Assembly: GCA_034190875.2 (NCBI GenBank)
Contig: CM067355.1
Location: 37,337,531-37,401,530, forward strand
Direction of reading: 5' to 3'
Source: Urechis unicinctus
Taxonomy: Eukaryota; Annelida; Polychaeta; Xenopneusta; Urechidae
Length of the DNA stretch: 64,000 nt
The notes beneath the pieces are model-generated. The model did no database searches. It was not told where the DNA came from and was given only the letters and a program-made list of their open reading frames with translations. The position numbers and the translations under genes are program-made. Of the stretch, positions 24,916 to 37,738 are shown piece after piece (the stretch's first letter is position 1; each line of letters starts with the position of its first letter).

Positions 24916-26303
24916 AGACTATCGTCTTACCATTCACAATGTCACTCAATTGGCATCCACACAATGGATGTTTCTATAGTTTATTGGTTTAATTTGATTA
25001 CATTCAAAGTAGAAATTCCTAAACGTAGCGATGAGGCGAGAAGAGCTCTCGCGTTCAAAACATTAGATTATTTCATGACGATGTTGGACGTGCCATAACA
25101 GATGCAAGCACCGCTCTGGCTGTTATATAAATGCCTATGGGGATAAGACATTTCCTAGCCTTACTACCGCAACCACAATTCTCGTGAAAGTGAAACGAGC
25201 AGTTCGCAAAATAATGCACAGCTTCCAGCTGTTACTTTGTCCAATGAAACTTTGACGTGTCACCAACGTGTTGCCATACAGCCACCTATTTGAAATTTCA
25301 GTCATGTTAAATCGGTCCGATGCTGCGATGCTGCGTTGTAATCGCGAGTCGTGGGATACGATCCTGATATATATTCACAATATAAACATCTAACAATGGT
25401 TTTCATCTCTTCTGACCAATACAATGCATTGCCGTAGCATGGCTCTTACCCTTTGATTTTAATGGCGTACACTATCTAACTTGCCTCAAAGTCGTAGCGT
25501 TCGAACCGTACTGTGAAGTAAGCCAGACTGCTTTAAAGTGATTACGCCGTGACAAATCCGCTGCTGAATGAGAGATATTTATACACAAAAGTGCTGTTCT
25601 TCATTTGTATGAACACCGCTACTTCGACTTTGCTTGCCTATAAAAACACATGGTGATCGTTAAACATTACTACACAAATATCACGTGAGGTACCATCGAT
25701 CGGTGATGTATGATTGACGGCCAAAACCTACTTTAAATCTTCAACGGCGCCAATATTCTTCTAAAGATCGACTGTTTAAAGTGCATTTATATGACTGGTC
25801 ATGCAACCTACATGTGCAACATTTGAGGTAACAGGAACTACCACGCTATTACATGCTTATGCAACGATAATCAGAAAAAAAAAACGCAATAGGCAGCATT
25901 GGATTTAAATGCCGCACATGAACCATGTACATAAATCCATGACTATCATCGACCTGAACATGAACATTTCCCATTTCAAAGAACACATTACATCATTTCT
26001 TCTCACAAATGCAGTTTAAAGAGATCCGGACACAACTGGTAGTTTTTCCAATTTTGGAAATGCAATATTGCTTGTCTGCAGCCTGGCAAACGTGTTAAAA
26101 TAAAGAACTCACCTGACGGCAGTTGTAATATCACCAACTGAATATAAACCAACTGAATATTAATTTGCTTAAAAATATCTCGGCCACAAGAAGTAAGAGA
26201 CGAGAGTCTTGAAAAGACCTAGCAAGCCTCTGTCGGTGCATGTATGGTTTGAAATGGTGCGTCTCCATTCATGAAATTAAGCTTAGATTTCCGTATACTT
26301 GAT

Positions 26304-26384
26304 GTAGCAATTACAGCAGAGAGGGTGACGAATGTTGTTAAGCAACATATGAATTTGCATATAAATATAGTACAGTTAAATGAA
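26304..26384 (+). pseudogene. Family-shared 27-codon frame, copy 1
   Basis: This frame reads without stops and contains TAER, VVKQHMN and IVQLNE. The same order appears at 36,894-36,974 on the minus strand (TAEG, VVEQHMNE, INE), with no indels between the two over 27 codons. It also appears at 30,565-30,630 on the plus strand (AERTTRIE, stop, YMNEFMNIVQLNE). Retained reading frame in diverged copies hints at a former coding region of the repeat. I do not recognise the protein. Confidence 0.35.
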
Positions 26385-29036
26385 TGAAGGAAACGGAAAT
26401 GCTTTTTTGGCTTAAAAAGAAGTGATACCAGTACCAGGTACGCAGTATAAACAGGGATATTACGCCAGTATTATATACTTGTAGACGAGCCAATAACTGA
26501 GCATAGTGTGATGTTATTCAACTAAAGCGTGCCATAAAATCGCATCCTTATTGGCTGATTTTTCAACCAAGCAAACACAATGGTTGCACACGTATGCCAA
26601 TAATGACCATCAGTACTGGATTGTCACATTTGTGTGCAATGGCTTTTCATTATACCCCATAAAAGGATATATTGCGCTAGTCCTTGTTTGAGAGGCATAC
26701 AGAGTTTAGAATCAGCATACACATGTCAGCTATATCTAAGCACCTCTTGTGATTCATAGTCAAAGACCTCTACAAAATAATCGAATGTTGCATAATCCAA
26801 CATCGCATATCAATCAGACGTCCGAACCAACATTTAATAGTGAATGGCTGCTATAACATATTCATTAATTCCTAAATTCAATATATTCTAGCCTAGCTTG
26901 TCTGCAAAAAGCATTGTCAAATGTGGTCATCTTGCAGCTCCGGATACACAAATAAATATGCAGGGTTAATTTGGTCACTGTAAGTTAGGCGTCCCGAAAA
27001 TATTTCACTTTGTCAATCTGCGAGACGGAAATTTGATTATTCGATTTCGTTACGTTGTATTGCACATATATTCCAAATAGCGTGTTGACGGTTGTGGAGC
27101 AAGATTGGGAAGAGTTACGTTCCATGTTGAATATCAATATTTGCTAGTGTCGTGGTGCAAGAGAGCCACAAAACACACCTATTAACTCGACAAATCACCA
27201 ACTAAAGATCTCTGCTACTAAGGAATCGTAGCATCCAGAACGTATCTCAATGATTACACAGTTTTGCTATTTATTAAAACACACGGGGAATTACACGGGT
27301 GATCAGTTTGGCGGGCTTTTCGGTGTGATTTGTTCAAAGAGAAAACATAGAATTGAATAGAGTCGAATTGAAGTTGATCGTGGGTGATGAAATCATTGCT
27401 TTCATCTTTCAATTAAGATTCATTCAGGCAATAGCAGTGGAATTAATCCATCCACAGCCTTAACGGTTAATCTGCCAAGTTGCGGTATCATCGAGGGACA
27501 CGCTGTTACCATGCCTTGTGGATCCACAGCTTAGTTTCTTGTAATTCCGTTATCCAAGCCGTCCAGCTTTTGACCACATTCAATTTCGACTACCAGAGTC
27601 ACTACCCAGTCGAATTGGATGCTATTAAACATCAGAAGAGATATCCATCAGTCAGCCGACTTCATCGTCATGAGCAACCAAAAAACACGTCGCAGTTGCC
27701 ATTTATTATGGTTTTACATTATGGCCAAGATGGCTTTGTGATTTAAATATAAATTAATATCGCTTACTGGCGGGACGCGTCTATGGCAACATCCAGTGGC
27801 ATGGCCTGGCGCTCCGTCTTGAAAAATTGTTCATGAATGGTGTTGGTGCATGCTTTGATTAACCTCTGCATAAGACTATTTTCAATGCAACTCTCATGGC
27901 AAGAGATTGTACTTGATATCATTCTCATTAATATGATATTTTCTATACGCTTTTATGGCATGGCATCAATCACAAGTTGAATATTTACTGTCAGCATCTA
28001 GTGTCATTCTGCGTAGATAGAATCTCCATAGACTAAACATCAATGCCGAAAACAACTCATAATGGTACCATTCTGTTCCCACTATTCCCTCATCACTATT
28101 GATTTAATAATGAATATCGCATAACACTAGCGGTCCTCTTTTTATGCCAATATAACAGAGCATGCTTAAATAACACACACGTATGCATAGAGCCATGACA
28201 ATAATATGACACATTTATGGCACAGAGACCATGAGCAAAATAACAATGACGGCGCTCCTCGACGTAAATGTGAAGTTTTCTGTTAGTAAGTACCCAGGCG
28301 ATACTAGCACCCGCTCCGACCATATTGCAATGAGAAACTTTCGTTTGATGTGAATCGGTTTTACTGATAGTGTAAACATTGGGTTCATATGCAAAATTTA
28401 TTGGTATTTGACTCTCCAGACGGTGCCTTGTGAACACTTTCGAGCCAGGATAATGAGAAGAAAGAACATCTAAACGCTATTTGTCATATGAAGACCATAA
28501 TCATACAATCGCATTCGTAACTGGTAAGGAGCGATGCAAGAATATTCTCCTCGGCTAGATCCATTTTGCAATAGATCCTGATGGTGCGTCATTTATGGGT
28601 CTCCATGGTAAAGACCCTTGTAACTTTGGTTCATATAAACTTTAATCGATTACTTAGGCTGCTGGTCACGAAAAGTGAGAGGTGATTGTTGACAATCTGC
28701 GTCGCCAAAAAATAGTTACAATCACCAGTGACGATAAGCTTTTCGCTTGAAATTTGTCTGTAATATTATTGTTTTTGTTTCCGATACAATGGCCCTACAT
28801 TAGTCCTGCTCAATGTAAGGAAGCGTAGTCATAACGCATATCGCGAGGAGAGATTTTCCAACTATACTAGATGGGTGAGTGATCGCTTATATTTACAGGC
28901 TACACGTTTCTTGAGGCAGTTTTCCGCATTCCCAGCAGTGGTTATTTTCTGCATACGCTGCGGCTCTCTGGTTTTAACGGTGATTGAAATTAATTTGACA
29001 ATGCTTTTCACTTGAGTATGTATTACAGCATGAGTA

Positions 29037-29231
29037 TTGACGTATAAATGTGAAGGTGGTGTTTCGCACCATTTTCAACAAAGTGATGATATCGTTACGG
29101 TACAGGATGAGGGCGCATCCCCTTTCAAGGATTTAACTTCCGTTTACCATGGTCATCCAAATCACGAGAAATCTGTCAGACTTACTCATTATGGAATCAA
29201 TACCACTATCTGTGGGTCTCAAGGCGAATAA
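29037..29231 (+). pseudogene. Truncated copy of a frame longer in the right arm
   Basis: The first 64 residues match the 123-codon frame at 38,929-39,300 (minus) with only a few changes. A TAA right after the GSQGE motif ends it here, where the other arm reads through. Related but broken text occurs at about 31,760-31,925, 50,930-51,060 and 55,085-55,210. The stretch DIVTVKDEGASPFK resembles TDIATVMDQGGSSF at about 22,575-22,615, just after the LINE reverse transcriptase, so it may come from the LINE's 3' coding end. Confidence 0.35.
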
Positions 29232-30564
29232 GGTATTCGTGACCAAGTGAAGTTCCTTTGAGATGTTTGACATCAGAATGTGTTGTCACCTTAAGCAATC
29301 GAATTTGTTGATCAGATCATGCATTTATTGCGACAGAAATATACTTATGTTTAATCAAACAGAACTGAGAGCGGCTGAGGTCGGATGCGCAATTGACGTA
29401 TATCAAGCAGCGTGCTAAGACGTGTTTTCTATAGGCGCTAAATATAAGGGTCGGTTTAAGTTGAAAATCCAACTGAGTGCCGATAAGTCCCTACGAGCAT
29501 GCAATTAGGGCGAGAAAGAGACCGCAGTGTTTGTCAGAAGGGATGCGCAAGCACCTGCCTAAATGAATTGCATGAACAATACATTCCCCACTGAATTGAT
29601 AATTTGTGCGAGTTCCAACGCCGTAATCGCCGAAGACATTATATTTGTAAGGCATTAAAAGTTACTCTCAGATATAGCCAATGCAAATATCATCTGATGG
29701 CGTGTACGACGCCGTTTATAATGTACAAATATGGCGAATCGTCTCCGTCTATGAAATATGCTAAGGAAGCAAACACGTAGTTTCATGACGCTAGGTTTGA
29801 TAAGAGCGAATTGAAAGTGACTTAGCTGTGTTTCATTATATCAACACTTGTATGCATTTTACAGTAAGTCAACAGCCACAAAATCATGAAAATATCCATA
29901 CGACAGTTTTTTGATACCCTGATCAAAGGCACTTATGTAGAGCGATTGACAGCAGACGATAAGAGTTATGGCAGAAACTTATTTTACGACATCTATCTAT
30001 GCCATGATTTAATAGGTGGCAATAAATGACGATAAATTACCAGGAACATCCAGTTGTATGTACAGCTATATGGCTGATAACATTAAGTGGCATCATTCAT
30101 AGTTACTTTGGCATCAGCGCGATAACGGTCAGTGCCAAGACAATTTCCGTCAAAGCTGAGTAATCATCAATAAATTAATCTGCCGCACATGAATCATATA
30201 ACTAGATTAGTTACCTTTGTGCGATTGCAGTTGTATTTATATTCTTCAGGAACTAATCGTTATTAATGCTTGGCAATAAAACATAGCCAAATGCATATCA
30301 GTGTTTAAAATAATTCGCTAACTTTATGGCACTCGCAATATCAACTTCATTTGTGCATGGTAGACTGTGTTTGTCAGAATTCTTGTTATTATAAAATATA
30401 CAAGGGACTTTCAGAAGCTTATTATAACCCCAAAACAGGAAGATAACATTTTCAGCCTCGATATTGAGTGGACAACACTGCCTTCGGTCGGTGCTTGTAC
30501 GATGCTTGCTTCACCATTTATGGAATTAATTATCATATGCCAATTACTTATTGCAATGCTGTTA

Positions 30565-30630
30565 GCAGAACGGACAACCCGGATTGAATAATATATGAAT
30601 GAATTCATGAATATAGTACAGTTAAATGAA
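30565..30630 (+). pseudogene. Family-shared frame, copy 2, one stop
   Basis: Reads AERTTRIE, stop, then YMNEFMNIVQLNE. The inverted counterpart lies right at the edge of the assembly gap (37,739-37,800), where the frame is cut by the Ns. See 26,304-26,384 for the family comparison. Confidence 0.35.
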
Positions 30631-33600
30631 CTCCGGTGGTGCAAGAGAGCCCCTAAACTCACTTATTTACTTGACAAAGTGAGTTCTGAAGGTCTGTACT
30701 ATTGAGTACCCTAAACATCCAGAGAGTTTTACATTAATAACTCTGATTTGTTCTTACTCATGCGGAATTTACCACGGTAACAATATGGCGACTCTTGGTG
30801 ACGCCATTGTCATCTCTTAAACTACCGATCGAATATCTTCATCACCATTAACAAAAACGCGATTCCCCGCAATACGGGATGGATATTAATAGAGTATTGA
30901 GTATTCTTGAAAACAATCGAGGCATTTAAAGGTTACAAATTCCGAGTTACAATTTTTGAGAAAACGTAGCGGTAAAAAGAGGAGGAAGAGTCACAAATTG
31001 ATGGTCCCATATCAAGCAAGCTTTGTGATTCACATTTTAATTAACATCCCTAGATGGCGTGACGCGTCTATAACAAAAGGCAGTGGCATGGCTCACTTTT
31101 GAGCATTTGCTTACGTATGGTCTTGGTGTATGCTTTAATTACTCCATACATAAGCCTTTTTTTCTAATACATCTTCATTAATGTGTCGCCATACATGATT
31201 TGCAGCAGGTCTGCAAAGTGGTTTGGTGGATTATGGGTGAATGAAAGGGCGTGATTGAAATGAGAGGCGCACGAAATGTCGGTAACCATATCAATATAGA
31301 TTGCGTTGGGTCTCCATGGTAAAGACCCTTGTAACTTTAGATCATATGATCCAAACTTTTAACCATTACAAAAGCTGCTGGTTATAATGGGTCATGTGTC
31401 ACTGTTCCCAATTTGCTATGTATAAAAGACCAATTACCAGCGACGATAAGCTATCCTCTGTAACTCATATCATTGACTGCGTTACCAATAAGATGGCCGT
31501 AAAACAGCCAGGCGCAACGTGAGGAAGCATAGCCATAATGCATTGCGACGTTTTCTAATTGTACCAGAGGGCTGATTGATTGCTTATATTTGCAGACCAC
31601 ACGCTTCATGAGGTTGTTTTGCGTATACTCAGCTGTGGTTACTTTCTGCACACGCTGGAGCTCTCTGGTTTACGTGTCTAATTCAAAGGGTGATTGAAAA
31701 TAATATGCCAATGCATGTCACTAGTGTATGTATTATAATATCTGTGTCGAGGTACGAATAACGTAATGGTGATATCGCTACGGTAATGAATTAGGGCACA
31801 AACCCTTTCTGGTATTAGACTTCGGCTTAACATGGTCATCCAAGTCCCGAGCAACCTGTCATATTTACACATTTTGAGATCGATAACACTTTTTGTAGGC
31901 CTAAAGGCGACTGAGATATTCATGACAAAAGGAAATCAGATCATGAATAAGGTGCGAGAGAAATATATCAATATGTGGTTAAACAGAGCGGAGAGAGGTT
32001 GAGAAGGACGGAGGACCTGCATGTAAGAGTCCGTTTAAAATGAATATCAATGTAATTCTCTTCTGCGAACATGCAATGCAGATGAGTAAGCTGTAACCGT
32101 ATTTGTTAGATAGCATGTGCATCCGCCTAAGTAAATTGCTGAAATAACTCCCAGAGCATCTCGGGCGCCAGAATCGATTACTTGTGTGCGTACCAACGCA
32201 GCAATAGCCCCAAAAATTATAACATTAGTAGTTACTGTCAGAGATGACAAATGCAACGACAATATACGTTAAATATGCTAAGCATTTAGAGAACCCCTTG
32301 ACGGTTTTGGTAAAGTTCATCATAATAATCTTTGCAAAATTTAATGCTGAGTGCGTTACCTGGAACATGAGTATGAGAAATGCTTCGCTCGTAGCAGCCC
32401 TGCTATATATTCGCTTCGCAACAGATCTGTTGCCATCTGAGCAATTCGAATATTTAACTGGAGGTGCGCTCAGGCAACCAAGGTTCTTCAAAATTCGTAT
32501 GCTTTGCGATACACTCTCATTCCACTACAATCATGCATGCGTGCCATATCACCGATTAGTCGTTGGATCGTCGTGTCTTTGTACTATTTTGACAATGATC
32601 ATAAATGTCCTGTTTACTAGCGGTGATGTTTACATCACGTAATGCAAAACATAGGGTAATGGCTCCTTAACATGGATGGTTCCTTCCATATTAAAAATCC
32701 TTGGTTCATTGTGAACATTATCAGTTGAAAACCCGTTTCATTGTTCTTACTATAACAACAACAGTTGATATTGACAAAACTTGCCAATAATCCCTAGAAG
32801 CGTGAACACTATATTATGCTATTTAAACATATATGACTACCCTCTGCTTTCAAAATGATCTATCACAATTATAAATGCATGAACACAAGATTTTGCAACT
32901 GCAAAGAGAATATCAAGTACAAGTTAAAATTTATGCAGCGATATCAAAAAGGACAAATTAAACTCCGGAATAAACTCAATTACATGGTTTACGAATTAGG
33001 CTGACACTTTCGTGCTCTAAATATATAATGTCACATATAATAGCTGGTCCATCTCAGCCTTGATGAACACGAACGCATTATAGAAAGCACTTTTACCTGG
33101 TATGGCGTACCTCTTTAACCGCAAGTTACTAGTGCAAGTGAGTTAAATGCAAGAGATCTAAACGTGTATCGGCGATATGTCATGGCATTCGTTACATCAG
33201 GGAAATGTCTAACAAAACTAGAGAGCCTCCACAAAGGCAGACGACAATCAATATGTAACAAGTGACAGGAACATAAAAGCTAATACATCAAGCGACAATA
33301 TATATCTGGAAGTTTCATACACTGCCCCATTGATTGAAAGGGCGATAATAACTACCAATCAATCATTCGCATCATCAATAACCGTATGAGGTATATTGTT
33401 CTTATGTGAACCAGTATGCTCGATTGGTATGATATGGGCTTACTGAAAGCGATAAAGGTTACTTTAATTTGTCTATGTTTTGAACATCTAGCTCAGTTGC
33501 AGTTGACCCTTGAGGACAATTCCATTAAAACTTATGGATAATGCAATGTTTAATCAGTGGCCTGCAAAGGTAAACATGTGAGACATTGATAAATATGCAT

Positions 33601-34780
33601 GGTAAGAAAAACAAAATTAATTAGCGCGTTCAGCTTGGCAACAGCAAAGTTGCAGTTGACCCTTGAGGACAATTCCATTAAAACTTATGGATAATGCAAT
33701 GTTTAAGCAGTGGCGTGCAAAAGTAAAAATCCGAGACATTGATAAATACGCATGGTAAGAAAAGCAAAATTAATTAGCGAGTTCAGCTTGGCAACAGCAA
33801 AGTACAAGACGGCAACATGCGGTACAGATAAGCTTACAAGAAATTTTTAAATTGCGTACATTTCTCCCCAAGTCCCAGGTATGAATAGTGTACACAATCG
33901 TAGCATGACACTTTGTTAGTTGATTGTCTTGAACCACAAGCCGTTCATAATATTCGATTGATTGTAAAAGTGGATTGTTGGTAATATTAGAGAAGTTCGA
34001 CTATTCGACAGTTCACACAAATTTTATATAAATCAATCATACAAATACAAACGTGTTTAATTAAGGATTCTTTTAAATCCCTGATATCTTCTTTTGAATT
34101 GTATTCCACCTTTGCAAGCACCCTGTAGTATATGCCCAACATGACACCTTACAACAAATGGTGTTGAGCCTAGTAGCGGTCCTTTATCTTCACTAGCAGC
34201 CTAAATATTACGATGTAGCGCCAGTTTTAATACATGGACCTTCCTCACTTCCTGAATAGCTTATGTGCAGATGATTGTGCGTTGCAGTTTTATTGTTCAG
34301 TTTTACATGTTCTAAAAGGAATTTAGAGATTACTTCGTGTCATATCCGCCGCTAAATGAGTCACATTTTTTACGCAGGATTGCAATTTGTGCGGTTCCTC
34401 TGTTGCATGAACACCACTAAAAGGATTGGGCGTGATTATAAGAGACTGGATGATAACGGGTTTTGTTCGTGTTGACAATGCATATCGTTTCATCTGAAAT
34501 AAGGTATTGTTAATACATCATGTAGGTGCTTGCCTTTATTATTTCCCGCATGCAAACCGTATCCAACAAAAGGCACAAGGAGATCGTTAAAGATAACTCT
34601 GCTTTTCACTCTCATAAATAGAATAAAGTTACGTGGTTTGATGGCATAAAATGCTTCCAAAGGATCCTTATCACCTGCAGCATTCAGAGTCAATGTGCGT
34701 GGGGGTGGAATACACCAAAGATTGCCATTAATGTTAATATATTACCATTAAATAGTGAATTCAAATGCAAACAATGTACC
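30627..34780 (+). repeat. Second, diverged direct unit of the repeat family
   Basis: After the arm ends, the sequence resembles an earlier part of the same arm again. The GTGGTGCAAGAGAGCC word at about 30,635 matches 27,152, 31,320 matches 28,600 (GGTCTCCATGGTAAAGACCC), and 31,760-31,925 matches 29,080-29,230. 32,230-33,500 matches 22,850-23,760 (direct). The arm plus spacer is thus a tandem of at least two old units, roughly 4 kb apart at 26,370 against 30,610, with deletions. A 132-codon frame at 32,244-32,642 is not conserved in the relatives I compared. Confidence 0.75.
33498..33803 (+). repeat. 153-bp tandem duplication
   Basis: Two head-to-tail copies, 33,498-33,650 and 33,651-33,803, differ at only about seven bases and each end in CAACAGCAAAGT. 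This is much younger than the surrounding diverged family sequence. Confidence 0.95.
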
Positions 34781-35763
34781 ATAACAGGTTGCGACCGATT
34801 GAAAGGTACATTGTTCATGCAACTGATTAGGCAGGTACACTCACATCCCATGTATTGCATACGGTGGCTGCTTACTCACCTTGATTACATGTACGCAGGA
34901 GGGGAGGGGGCAGACGCTGGCATTCTGCTCATGTGGATGATTTATCTATGCTAACCGCTTCTCACAAAACATTGCAAAAAATCTTCAATCGCTTTCCTTT
35001 CTGCTGTATTAAACATTGAGGCACTTCTGTCGTACCAACTGCACGATCTGATCATTACTTTAGTTTACTGCATATTCCGATGCCAAGCATATCTGAGGTA
35101 CCTTACTTGATCAAGAATATCGAACGCATTCTGCAAAGGATATTAAAGTCGAATCTGAACACAGCGATTGTTGATTTGATCACACAGTGTGTAAACCTGA
35201 CTCGGACGATCTTGCTTTACGGAGGTATTAAACATAAAAGAAGATGCTTCCTTCAGCCAGGCTGCCCCGATAGCACATTGTTGTTGAATGCGGTGCGCAT
35301 CACCGCCATAACATTTTGACTTCGACACTATTGTAGTAATACACATTCCAGTGATATGCATTTTCAAAATTGTTTTTAAGGCATGCTAACCAGAGAACCA
35401 TCGCGCGTTGTTGTATGACACATGCATTGGACATGTCCTGATACCTGCTATTGTTTATGTATTCACGCCTCCCGTTATGTTATCAACATGACATTAGATA
35501 TCTGGCATTCAACACTTAACTACATTACCGGCGATGCATCCTGCCCTTCACATTCGCTCATTGTGCAAATGTATGATAATATGCACACATTGTCGAATGT
35601 TGACTAGTGGTATGACTTAAGTCTATGTTTTAGCAATGGCAAGAACAGAATTTCGCATGTTTGCTGTTTGAAGAGTTTTAAAGTAATATTTATTATTAGT
35701 TTAACAGCCGTGCAATACTTGTAAACAGTGTATTGGTGATTTCCGCACTGTAGATTCTATCCA

Positions 35764-35870
35764 CGCACACACACACACACTCTCTCTCTCTCACACACTC
35801 ACACATACACACACACAATCACACAATCACACTATAACACACTATCACAATAACACGCACATATACATAC
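35764..35870. repeat. CA-rich microsatellite
   Basis: CACACA runs with a CTCTCT section and degenerate CACAATCACA and CACTATAACA words. Confidence 0.95.
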
Positions 35871-36893
35871 ACTCCCCATTTTACCATCATTCGGCACAAT
35901 TCATCTACCGTCTGTTCATCCAAAATATTTAGAATTGTCTCTTATCAAACCTAACATCATTGGAATTGCGGGCTTAGGTATACTTGTTGTCATCGTAAAC
36001 GATGGCTAAAATTTGGTTCGGGAATTGGATAGTTATTTAATTGTTCATTGTATTCAACAATATTCTCCTTGTATTTGTTATGGGAAGAAAACCAGCAATA
36101 TGAACCTACGCGTCCTGTACAATAATACCAAAAGATCCACATGCATCTTCAGCTCAATGAATAACGCTACATGAAACACTGCGCAACTAAGTGATATCTG
36201 TTTAGGAATGGAGCGGCCAGCGTGCCACATATCTTCCAAACTGTGATTAGATTGATCTGTTATTGATTTGGGTTGACATGCTGGCTTTGCAAATAAAACC
36301 ATATTTGTCAATCATGATATTATCATGGGACAAAAGAGCCCATGCTGTGACATTTATGTAAATTGTCAGCAACTTCTGTCAGCAGTTGTTTCCGACGTTT
36401 AACTGATATTACATGTTAAGTTATGCAACGTTCGACTATTTTGTAGAGGTCTTTGACTACAAATCACCAGAGCTGCACAGATATAACGAAAATGTGTATG
36501 CTAAGTCTAAACACGGTACGCCTGTCTAACGTCATTAAACATACCGAACATCAACCAGGTCGAGCACAATATATCTATTAAAGGGATATAATAAAATGTC
36601 ATAGCATACAAATGGGAAATTCCACTGCTGTTTGGCATTATCAGCGCATGTGTGCATATTGGCATTGTTGCAGATGTTAGCTTGTACAATATTGTTCTAT
36701 GTTTGCGTAGTTTCAAGATCGGTCAATGCGGATGCGATTTTGGGTTTGAATGGCACGCTTTGTTTGAATAAAACTCTTATGAGTAATTGGTTTGTCTTCA
36801 GCTCTATATGCTGCTGGCATGTTATCTTTATTCATACAGCATACCTGCTACTGATATCTCTTCGTTTTCAACCGAAATAGTATTTCCGTTTCC

Positions 36894-36974
36894 TTCATTT
36901 ATTTCTACTCTATTCATAAGCTCATTCATATGTTGTTCAACAACCCCCGTCTTCCCTTCTGCTGTCATCGTCAC
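36894..36974 (-). pseudogene. Family-shared 27-codon frame, copy 3
   Basis: Lies inside an 84-codon open frame (36,828-37,082). It has TAEG, VVEQHMNELMN and INE in the same order and spacing as 26,304-26,384. In this copy the frame also stays open on both sides, including upstream CMYGL, which also appears in one frame near 26,240. No known domain is recognised. Confidence 0.35.
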
Positions 36975-37140
36975 ATTAGGTATGTGGAAATCTATAGTTA
37001 TTTCCGCGAATAGAGACCATATCAAACCATACATGCATCTAAAGAGAAAACTGTTGCACACGAGGGTAGGCAGAACTCTCATCTAGAACTTCCAATGGCT
37101 CAGTAGCCTTTAAAAACATATCGTGCCAAATTGGTAGACC

Positions 37141-37638
37141 ATCAATCTAAAATGAAGAAAAACTAAAAACCACTCGTAGTTAATGTCACTACGGCTTGCG
37201 AAACTGTTCCACCATGTGATATTGTGTTGTCATGCATGAATGTACCTATTCCGAACCCCGAGACGTAATGGTACTGTTTTGTTATGTGGCGTTTAATGCA
37301 CTTCGTGGATATTCATAAAGTTGCACTGACTATCCATTGTCTGGAAGCTCCCAAATAATCGTTCAGTTCTAGACTGGGACTTAAGGAATAGACAACTGCT
37401 TTTGTATTGGTCCAAACTTCGCGGATAAGCTCATTGGTACATGTTTGCGTTGTCCAAAACTCGCTCAGATGCCCATCAAGGTTTGTACTCCGTCTTGGTT
37501 TATGTTACTTTTTCAATTTACGAACGATGCATAAACCGTTACATTTGATATCCAGATTTGAAATGAGCATCGTAAAACTTCCGAAAAGAGTGCCGTTATA
37601 AGTTGAATGAATGCATTTGTATAAAATGAAGGAAATAT
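37141..37638. other. Sequence before the gap, poorly assigned
   Basis: Probably continues the right-arm-orientation fragment, but I could not align it securely. The last bases before the gap (ATGAAGGAAATAT) resemble 26,383-26,396, just after the family-shared frame. Confidence 0.4.
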
Positions 37639-37738
37639 NNNNNNNNNNNNNNNNNNNNNNNNNNNNNNNNNNNNNNNNNNNNNNNNNNNNNNNNNNNNNN
37701 NNNNNNNNNNNNNNNNNNNNNNNNNNNNNNNNNNNNNN
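37639..37738. other. Assembly gap, 100 N
   Basis: Exactly 100 N, the conventional size for a gap of unknown length. It sits where the right palindrome arm begins, so neither the true inner boundary nor the true spacer length can be read from this window. Confidence 0.99.

Larger units (their letters stand above)
24916..30626 (+). repeat. Inner left arm of palindrome (5.7 kb)
   Basis: The minus-strand reading of 37,739-43,440 matches this stretch throughout, with the sum of paired coordinates staying near 68,340-68,360. Divergence is several percent, with small indels. Paired landmarks are 24,916-25,085 with 43,289-43,455, 27,480-27,700 with 40,650-40,868, 28,330-28,437 with 39,899-40,005, 29,037-29,231 with 39,105-39,300, and 30,367-30,591 with 37,774-37,998. 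Right-arm sequence runs from the copy-A-like segment (left equivalent ends at 3,103) straight into the equivalent of 24,916. No complete gene is seen. Confidence 0.95.
34781..37140 (-). repeat. Family fragments in right-arm orientation
   Basis: 34,790-34,870 resembles 38,745-38,860, 34,980-35,110 resembles 39,000-39,120, and 35,386-35,560 resembles 57,510-57,690 (word GATATCTGGCATTCAACAC in both). 36,420-37,060 resembles 41,540-42,160 (word TTTTGTAGAGGTCTTTGACTAC, first 20 bases TTTTGTAGAGGTCTTTGACT). So orientation flips inside the spacer, near 34,780. The 84-codon minus-strand frame 36,828-37,082 contains the family-shared 27-codon block. Confidence 0.7.

Noticed and set aside
32244-32642. 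132-codon plus-strand frame as a gene
   Set aside because: It lies within the diverged repeat family, is not open in relatives and has no recognisable domain.
37639-37738. Natural spacer or hairpin tip of the palindrome
   Set aside because: It is an artificial run of 100 N, so nothing can be said about the real sequence.
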